From: JAUWQU01 sp964605095
GTDB lineage: Bacteria > Planctomycetota > Phycisphaerae > SM23-33
DNA length: 10,791 nt
Direction: 5' to 3'
Assembly (NCBI GenBank): GCA_964605095.1
Contig: CAZSBS010000166.1
Span: 1 to 10,791 of the forward strand
The notes under the pieces were generated by a model, which ran no database searches, was not told where the DNA came from, and saw nothing but the letters and a program-made list of their open reading frames with translations. Shown one piece after another: positions 6,824 through 10,791 of the stretch. A program made the translations under genes and the position numbers. Every line of letters begins with the position of its first letter. Position 1 is the first letter of the stretch.

Positions 6824-6868
6824 GGTCAGTTTCAGTTGTCCACAAATTGTAGATAACTGAAACTGACC
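6824..6868. repeat. 45-bp near-perfect palindrome
   Basis: GGTCAGTTTCAGTT at 6824-6837 is perfectly inverted at 6855-6868. The spacer continues the symmetry around position 6846: G6838/T6854 is a wobble pair, 6839-6840 pair with 6852-6853, C6841/A6851 is a mismatch, and ACAA/TTGT flanks the central A. So 20 of 22 symmetric pairs are Watson-Crick. It coincides with the first Bro-N fragment. It could be an operator-like site, a recombination scar or a repetitive palindromic element. There is no T-tract, so a simple terminator is less likely. Confidence 0.85.
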
Positions 6869-6875
6869 GGTTCGG

Positions 6876-6920
6876 CAGGCCCGTAGGGCCGAAAGCATTT
6901 GGCCGGCCCTGTCGGGCCTG
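6876..6920 (-). terminator. GC-rich inverted repeat downstream of the transporter operon
   Basis: CAGGCCCG-T-AGGGCC (6876-6890) is inverted as GGCCCT-GT-CGGGCCTG (6905-6920) around a 14-base loop. Each arm also folds alone: GGCCC-GTA-GGGCC at 6878-6890 and GGCCC-TGTC-GGGCC at 6905-6918, each followed by a GAAAG. It begins 33 bp past the stop of the last permease gene, so it may end or stabilise the operon transcript. No T-tract follows, so it is equally likely to be a repeated extragenic palindrome. Confidence 0.45.
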
Positions 6921-6953
6921 AAAGACGCCGGGCAGATGCCGCCGCCCCGCAAG

Positions 6954-8000
6954 TCAGGCTTGCCTGGCTGACTTTCGGCCCAGGGCTACGACGATGTTCT
7001 GGAGCAGGATGAACACGAGCACCAGCGTGCCGATGGCGATGCTCGTCCACCACGAGCTCAGGGTGCCCTTATTGGTGATGATGGTCTGGATGAGTCCGAA
7101 GATCAGCACGCCCATCAGCGTGCCGGCCAGGTATCCCACGCCGCCGGAAAGCAGTGTTCCGCCGATTACGGCCGCCGCGATGGCGTCTAACTCCAGGCCC
7201 ATTCCCGCGTTGAGCGGATCGCCTTTCTGGACGCTGAAGGTGTAGACCACGCCGGCCGCGGCGGAGCAGAAGCCGGCCAGCGCGTAGACCAGCACCTTGG
7301 TGCGTGCGACGGGCAGGCCCATGAGCACGGCTGACTTTTCATCGCCGCCGATGGCGTAGATGTTTCGCCCGAACTTGCGGTAGTGGGCCAAGTACATTCC
7401 CCCCGCCAGCAGCACCAGCAGGCAGATCGTGCTCAGCGGCACGTCCACGTCCGGCGTCAGCGAGAAACGCAGCGTGTCCTGGACCGTCACCGCGTAGAAG
7501 GGATGCTTTATGCTCAGCGACTCGGACTTGATCATGAACGCCATTCCCCGGGCGAAGAACATCCCGCCGAGAGTCACCAGGAACGGCGGCAGCTTGAAAA
7601 AATGGATCAGGCACCCCATGGCTGAGCCGAACAGCGTGCCGACGGCCAGGGCAATCGCGATGGCCGCCACGGGATGCATGCCGTGAGGCAGAAACCCGCT
7701 GACGTGGCCGACCACGCGAGGGTCGAGCCGCGCATCGAAGCACAGCGTCGCGATCAGTATGCTCGTGAATGCCACCACCGACCCGACGGACAGGTCGATC
7801 CCGCCGGATATTATGACCAGCGTGGTGCCGATGGCGGCTATGCCGAGGACGGCGTTCTCGTCGCGGAACAGGTCCGCCAGCACGCTGAGCGAGCCGAAGC
7901 CGCGGTCGTGGAACGCGGCCAGGCCGCTGACATAGAGCACCGCCAGCACCGCGGCGCTGGCAAGCAGCGGGATGTACCGGCTGTCCACGCGAAGCTTCAT
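6954..8000 (-). CDS. yjfF: sugar ABC transporter permease 2 (YjfF-like)
   Basis: This 348-residue inner-membrane protein belongs to the RbsC/BPD_transp_2 permease family. TM1 lies at about residues 11-30. GGIDLSVGSVVAFTS (66-80) is the conserved family block, and IGGTLLSGGVG followed by GTLSSWWTSIAIG (312-324) closely resembles E. coli YjfF by recollection. With the neighbouring permease it should form a heterodimeric channel for a monosaccharide, in YtfQRT-YjfF a furanose such as galactofuranose. The ATG at 8000 overlaps the upstream permease stop by 4 bp (ATGA), and a GGAGGG ribosome site lies 7 nt before it, so translation is coupled. It is the last gene of the operon, followed by inverted repeats and a pseudogene. 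A short extra segment (about residues 89-110, HVSGFLPHGMHP) sits between two membrane segments. Confidence 0.9.
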   Translation of the reverse strand: MKLRVDSRYIPLLASAAVLAVLYVSGLAAFHDRGFGSLSVLADLFRDENAVLGIAAIGTTLVIISGGIDLSVGSVVAFTSILIATLCFDARLDPRVVGHVSGFLPHGMHPVAAIAIALAVGTLFGSAMGCLIHFFKLPPFLVTLGGMFFARGMAFMIKSESLSIKHPFYAVTVQDTLRFSLTPDVDVPLSTICLLVLLAGGMYLAHYRKFGRNIYAIGGDEKSAVLMGLPVARTKVLVYALAGFCSAAAGVVYTFSVQKGDPLNAGMGLELDAIAAAVIGGTLLSGGVGYLAGTLMGVLIFGLIQTIITNKGTLSSWWTSIAIGTLVLVFILLQNIVVALGRKSARQA

Positions 8001-9049
8001 GCCGACGCCCTCCGCCCGAGCACCGCGCGGATCGGCGTCATCAGCCGTCCGACCCGTCGGCGGAACTCCGCCGACTGGAGCAGGCAGACCGCCACCACCA
8101 TGATCGCCTTGGGAACCAGCGCCTGATCGGTGCTGAGCCCGTGCATCAGCATGGTCGTCGTAAGAGTCTGGATCAACAGCGCACCCAGCAGCGAACCGAG
8201 CAGGTAGAACCGCCCGCCTGTCAGGGCCGTGCCGCCGATAACCACCGCCATGATCGCGTCGAGTTCAAGGTAAAGGCCGGTCTTGCTCGGGTCGGCGGTG
8301 CGTATGTTCGACGTGTAGATCAGCCCCGCGACGGCGGCGAAAAGGCCCGAGAGGCTGTACACCGCGAACTTCACGGCCGAGGCATTGATGCCCGCGTACC
8401 GGCTGGCGACGTCGTTGTCGCCGACGGCCTCGACGAACAGGCCCAGCGCGGTTTTGCGCGTCAGCAGGATCGTCGCCACGGCCGCCACGGCAACGATCGT
8501 CACCGCCAGAGGCAGGTAGAACAGGAACCCGTTGCCGATGTACGCGAACTGGTCGTAGGCCGGGTAGGCCGGATGAATGGTGATCCGCCGGCCCTCGGTG
8601 ATGAGCATCGCCACGCCGCGCCCAGCCACCATCAGCACGAGCGTTGCCACCAGCGGCTGGACGCGAAAGAAGGCCACGAGCAGGCCGCTGAACATCCCAG
8701 CCAGCAGGCACACTCCAACCGCCGCGCCCAGCACGGCCGGCAGAGGCAGGCTGCCCTGCTCGATGAGTCCCGCGGCCACCGCGCCGGATATCGCCATCAC
8801 CGCGCCGACCGACAGGTCCACGCCGCCCGTGGCGATCACCAGGGTCATGCCAAGGCTCAGCAGCATCACCAGCGAGCCGTTCTTGAGCACGTCGATCGTC
8901 GAGCCGAACAAGTGCCCCTCCAGCCATTCCAGCCGGAAGAAACCGTCGGTCCAGACGAGGTTGTAAAGCAGCAGCAAGCCCAGCGCCACGCCGGGCCAGA
9001 GCAGCTTGCTCGCCCATGCGGGGACTATTCGCCTGGCCTTGTCACTCAT
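7997..9049 (-). CDS. ytfT: sugar ABC transporter permease 1 (YtfT-like)
   Basis: This 350-residue inner-membrane protein is of the RbsC/BPD_transp_2 family, with TM1 at about residues 15-33. GMTLVIATGGVDLSVGAVMA (67-86), VATLVLMVAGRGVAMLIT, LLTRKTALGLFVEAVG and LELDAIMAVVIGG follow E. coli YtfT closely by recollection. It should pair with the following permease to form the transport channel, driven by the ATPase. Its ATG overlaps the ATPase stop by 4 bp (9046-9049), and its ribosome site is a run of eight G 6 nt upstream, inside the ATPase gene. Two distinct permeases next to one fused ATPase distinguish the YtfQRT-YjfF arrangement from the RbsABC one. The substrate is inferred from that arrangement. 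Confidence 0.91.
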   Translation of the reverse strand: MSDKARRIVPAWASKLLWPGVALGLLLLYNLVWTDGFFRLEWLEGHLFGSTIDVLKNGSLVMLLSLGMTLVIATGGVDLSVGAVMAISGAVAAGLIEQGSLPLPAVLGAAVGVCLLAGMFSGLLVAFFRVQPLVATLVLMVAGRGVAMLITEGRRITIHPAYPAYDQFAYIGNGFLFYLPLAVTIVAVAAVATILLTRKTALGLFVEAVGDNDVASRYAGINASAVKFAVYSLSGLFAAVAGLIYTSNIRTADPSKTGLYLELDAIMAVVIGGTALTGGRFYLLGSLLGALLIQTLTTTMLMHGLSTDQALVPKAIMVVAVCLLQSAEFRRRVGRLMTPIRAVLGRRASA

Positions 9050-10581
9050 GTGACGCCCCCCCCGCTTGCTATGGCTTGCATGATCGACTGCTCGCTGATG
9101 AGCCCGCCGGCGAGCTCGGCCACCTGGCTGCGGTCACGAAGCACCACCACTTGCTGACTCGTGCGAACGACCTCGTCGAGCTCCGAGCTTATGAACAGTA
9201 TGGCCATGCCCGCCTGTCGAAGGCGGGCGATGAGCCTTTCGATCTCCGCCTTGGCGCCCACGTCGATGCCGCGCGTCGGCTCGTCGAGGATCAGCAACCT
9301 GGGCTCCATCGCAAGCCAGCGAGCCAGCAGGACCTTCTGCTGGTTGCCGCCGGAGAGGTTGGCTACCAGTTGCTCCGCACCCGGCGTGCGGATGTCCAGC
9401 ACACTGATGAACTTCTCGACCAGTTCGGCCTGCTTTCGGCCGGGAAGGCGGCGCCACGCCCCCCGGCCCGCCTGGAGGGCGAGCATGATGTTCTCACGCA
9501 CCGAGAGGTTCGGGATAATACCAGCGGCCCGGCGGTCCTCGGGGATGAAGGCGAAGCCAAGTCGTATGGCACGGCGCGGCGAGCCGATGGTAACGCCCTT
9601 GCCCTCGACGCGAATGGACCCGCTGTCAGGGCGGTCGATGCCGAACAGCAGCCTGGCCGTCTCGGTCCGCCCGGAGCCCAGCAGCCCCGCCAGGCCGACG
9701 ACCTGCCCCCGACGCAGCACCATGCTGACCGACGAAACCGCGCCGCGCCGGCCCAGGCCGTCAACGGCCACGAAGGGGGCCTCGTCCGCCACCGCGGCCT
9801 CGGCACTCCCGGCGGCGGTAGCTGTGGCAGGGGCGATCTCACCGGGATCCTTGCCGATCATCCGGGCAATCAGCTCGATCCTCGGCAGTTGGTCGGCCTG
9901 GTACTGGCCTACCAGCCCGCCGTTGCGAAGCACCGTGATTTGGTCGCTGACGCGGTAAACCTGGTCCAGGAAGTGCGTGATGAATACGATCCCGATCCCC
10001 TGATCGCGCAGACGGCGAAGCAGGGCGAAGAGCTGCTCGACCTCGTTGTCGTCCAGGCTGCTCGTCGGCTCGTCGAGGATCAGCACCCTGGCTGAGATGT
10101 CCAGCGCCCGCGCGATGCTCACCATCTGCTGAATCGCGATGGAATAGCCGGAGACCTGGCGTTTTACGTCGATGGCAAGCCCAAGCCGGGCCATCGCCGC
10201 CTCGGCCCGCCGGGCCATCGAGCCCCAGCGGATGGTCCCAAGGCGCGTCGGCTGGCGGCCCAGGCAGATATTCTCAGCCACCGACAGGTTCGGGATCAGG
10301 TTCACTTCCTGGTAGACGGTGCTGATGCCAATGGCCTCGGCCTGCATGGGACTTGCCGGCTTTACGGCCCGGCCTTCCAGCAGGATGCTGCCGGCGTCAA
10401 GCGGATAAACGCCGGTGAGCACCTTGATCAGCGTGCTCTTACCGGCGCCGTTCTCGCCCATAAGGGCGTGGACCTCGCCCCGGCGAAGCGTGAAGTCCAC
10501 CGTGTCAAGGGCCTGCACGCCCGGAAAGCTCTTGGAGATGCCCCGCATCTCCAGCAATACGCTGTCGGACGGACCGCCCAT
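9046..10581 (-). CDS. ytfR: sugar ABC transporter two-domain ATP-binding protein (RbsA/YtfR-like)
   Basis: From ATG 10581 the product has 511 residues, the usual size for RbsA-type proteins with two fused nucleotide-binding domains. Domain 1 has Walker A GENGAGKST (42-50), a signature-like SGYSIAIQQMVSIARAL (from 144) and Walker B LILDEPTSSLD (D170). Domain 2 has the degenerate P-loop GLLGSGRTE expected in this family, a clear signature LSGGNQQ (409-415) and Walker B LLILDEPTRGID (429-440). An Ala-rich linker separates the domains. It should sit on the cytoplasmic face and drive the two permeases. In domain 1, SYS/SGYS-AIQQM replaces the common LSVAQQQM, as I recall for YtfR. The start at 10581 is chosen because homology begins there and it overlaps the binding-protein stop by 1 nt (TGATG); the frame runs open further upstream over that gene. 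Confidence 0.95.
   Translation of the reverse strand: MGGPSDSVLLEMRGISKSFPGVQALDTVDFTLRRGEVHALMGENGAGKSTLIKVLTGVYPLDAGSILLEGRAVKPASPMQAEAIGISTVYQEVNLIPNLSVAENICLGRQPTRLGTIRWGSMARRAEAAMARLGLAIDVKRQVSGYSIAIQQMVSIARALDISARVLILDEPTSSLDDNEVEQLFALLRRLRDQGIGIVFITHFLDQVYRVSDQITVLRNGGLVGQYQADQLPRIELIARMIGKDPGEIAPATATAAGSAEAAVADEAPFVAVDGLGRRGAVSSVSMVLRRGQVVGLAGLLGSGRTETARLLFGIDRPDSGSIRVEGKGVTIGSPRRAIRLGFAFIPEDRRAAGIIPNLSVRENIMLALQAGRGAWRRLPGRKQAELVEKFISVLDIRTPGAEQLVANLSGGNQQKVLLARWLAMEPRLLILDEPTRGIDVGAKAEIERLIARLRQAGMAILFISSELDEVVRTSQQVVVLRDRSQVAELAGGLISEQSIMQAIASGGGVT
9056..9063 (-). promoter_or_regulatory. G8 run acting as ribosome binding site for permease 1
   Basis: Eight consecutive G on the minus strand lie 6 nt before ATG 9049 and code for part of the ATPase tail (SGGGVT). 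It serves as the only Shine-Dalgarno-like sequence for the permease, and is also a slippage-prone homopolymer. Confidence 0.5.
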
Positions 10582-10791
10582 CAATACTTCCGGCTGCCGA
10601 TTACGTCCTTGGCCGTGGTCTGGTCGTAGACGCCCTCCTTGACCTTCACGCGCTTCGTGACCAGCGCCTCGGCCAGATCGAACACCGCCGGGCCAAGCAG
10701 CGGGCTGCACTCGACGGTGCAGTTGAGCTCGCCTGCCACCATGGCCTCGAACGCCGCCTTGACGCCGTCGACGGAGACGATCTTGACGTCC
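10581..10791 (-). CDS. ytfQ: periplasmic sugar-binding protein, C-terminal end (YtfQ-like)
   Basis: Only the last 69 residues are in the window. DVKIVSVDGVKAAFEAMVAG, then ELNCTVECSPLLGPAVFDL and a tail ending GSRKY match the C-terminal lobe of periplasmic binding protein type I sugar receptors. The TVECSPLLGP block and the final basic-Tyr are most like YtfQ-type galactofuranose/arabinofuranose-binding proteins by recollection. In such systems the protein captures the sugar in the periplasm and delivers it to the permeases. Its TGA overlaps the ATPase ATG by one base, so it is the first visible gene of the operon; the promoter lies outside the window. The single Cys residues in NCTVEC are unremarkable. 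The YtfQ assignment rather than another sugar receptor is inferred from this short segment plus the gene order. Confidence 0.85.
   Translation of the reverse strand, partial: DVKIVSVDGVKAAFEAMVAGELNCTVECSPLLGPAVFDLAEALVTKRVKVKEGVYDQTTAKDVIGSRKY

Larger units (their letters stand above)
6678..6868 (-). pseudogene. remnant of a Bro-N family (phage antirepressor-like) gene
   Basis: Two pieces of one protein family lie next to each other in the correct order but in different frames. The first, about 6868 to 6800, reads QFQLSTICGQLKLTSTDEKA and resembles the segment just after the start of the Bro-N domain (typically QLKLTSTDGKAYKTDCANTE). The second, about 6803 to the TAG at 6678-6680, reads GGTVAGNARRQLEAKSGRK and then VVTRGNYLTDKPTPKLPDAPD. 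This resembles the C-terminal end of the same proteins (GG.VAGNARK.LE..TG..VV...NYL). The long middle and the N-terminus are absent, so an internal deletion with a frame change is inferred near 6800. The gene cannot be functional. Family recognition is from memory of such sequences and was not searched. Bro-N proteins occur in phages and as scattered accessory genes, so this is probably a decayed acquired gene. Confidence 0.62.

Noticed and set aside
6653..6952. 99-codon minus-strand frame in the gap, as an intact small gene
   Set aside because: Only its middle part resembles Bro-N sequence. The rest reads through hairpins, and the matching C-terminal piece is in another frame, so it is better called a pseudogene remnant.
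8141..10095. two long plus-strand open frames (8141-9157 and 9016-10095) over the permease and ATPase genes
   Set aside because: Both are antisense to well-supported transporter genes and lack recognisable motifs.
10582..10710. ATPase start further upstream at 10710
   Set aside because: That segment overlaps the binding-protein C-terminus in another frame, and family similarity begins just after ATG 10581.
1..10791. CRISPR arrays, tRNA or rRNA genes, intact insertion sequences, defence systems
   Set aside because: I looked on both strands and saw no regularly spaced repeats, tRNA-like or rRNA sequence, transposase motifs, or nuclease/toxin genes.

Overview
The window is GC-rich bacterial DNA densely packed with carbohydrate genes, and it looks like a planctomycete, perhaps of the Phycisphaerae. 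That placement is an inference from gene content: a Tat-exported sulfatase, a GH127-type glycosidase, a sialate O-acetylesterase-like protein and a Gfo/Idh/MocA oxidoreductase lie side by side. No rRNA, tRNA or other phylogenetic marker is present to confirm it.

Layout. Positions 1-978 (+) hold the 3' part of a Gfo/Idh/MocA oxidoreductase. After a locally AT-richer gap come two plus-strand genes 34 bp apart: a GH127/DUF1680 glycosidase (1148-3274) and a Tat-exported sulfatase (3309-4880). A secreted SASA-type esterase (4950-6491, -) converges on the sulfatase. From 6492 to 6953 there is no intact gene. This stretch carries an imperfect tandem duplication, the remains of a Bro-N-type phage antirepressor-like gene, a 45-bp near-perfect palindrome and a GC-rich inverted repeat. 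From 6954 to the right edge runs a tightly overlapping minus-strand operon: binding protein (3' end only), two-domain ATPase, permease 1 and permease 2. It has the order and sequence character of the YtfQ-YtfR-YtfT-YjfF furanose importer.

Working together (inference). The exported sulfatase and esterase could strip sulfate and acetyl groups from a decorated polysaccharide. The GH127 enzyme could then release L-arabinofuranose or a related sugar, and the YtfQRT-YjfF-type transporter could import the furanose form. The oxidoreductase may act on a released or imported sugar. Degradation and import genes are on opposite strands, so they are probably separate transcription units with a shared theme.

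Points of most interest: the esterase has a well-placed Shine-Dalgarno sequence facing an ATA codon instead of ATG/GTG/TTG; a terminator-like hairpin with a T-tract lies inside the first codons of the GH127 gene; and the degraded Bro-N gene is joined to a striking palindrome. No CRISPR array, intact mobile element or obviously new multi-gene system was found.
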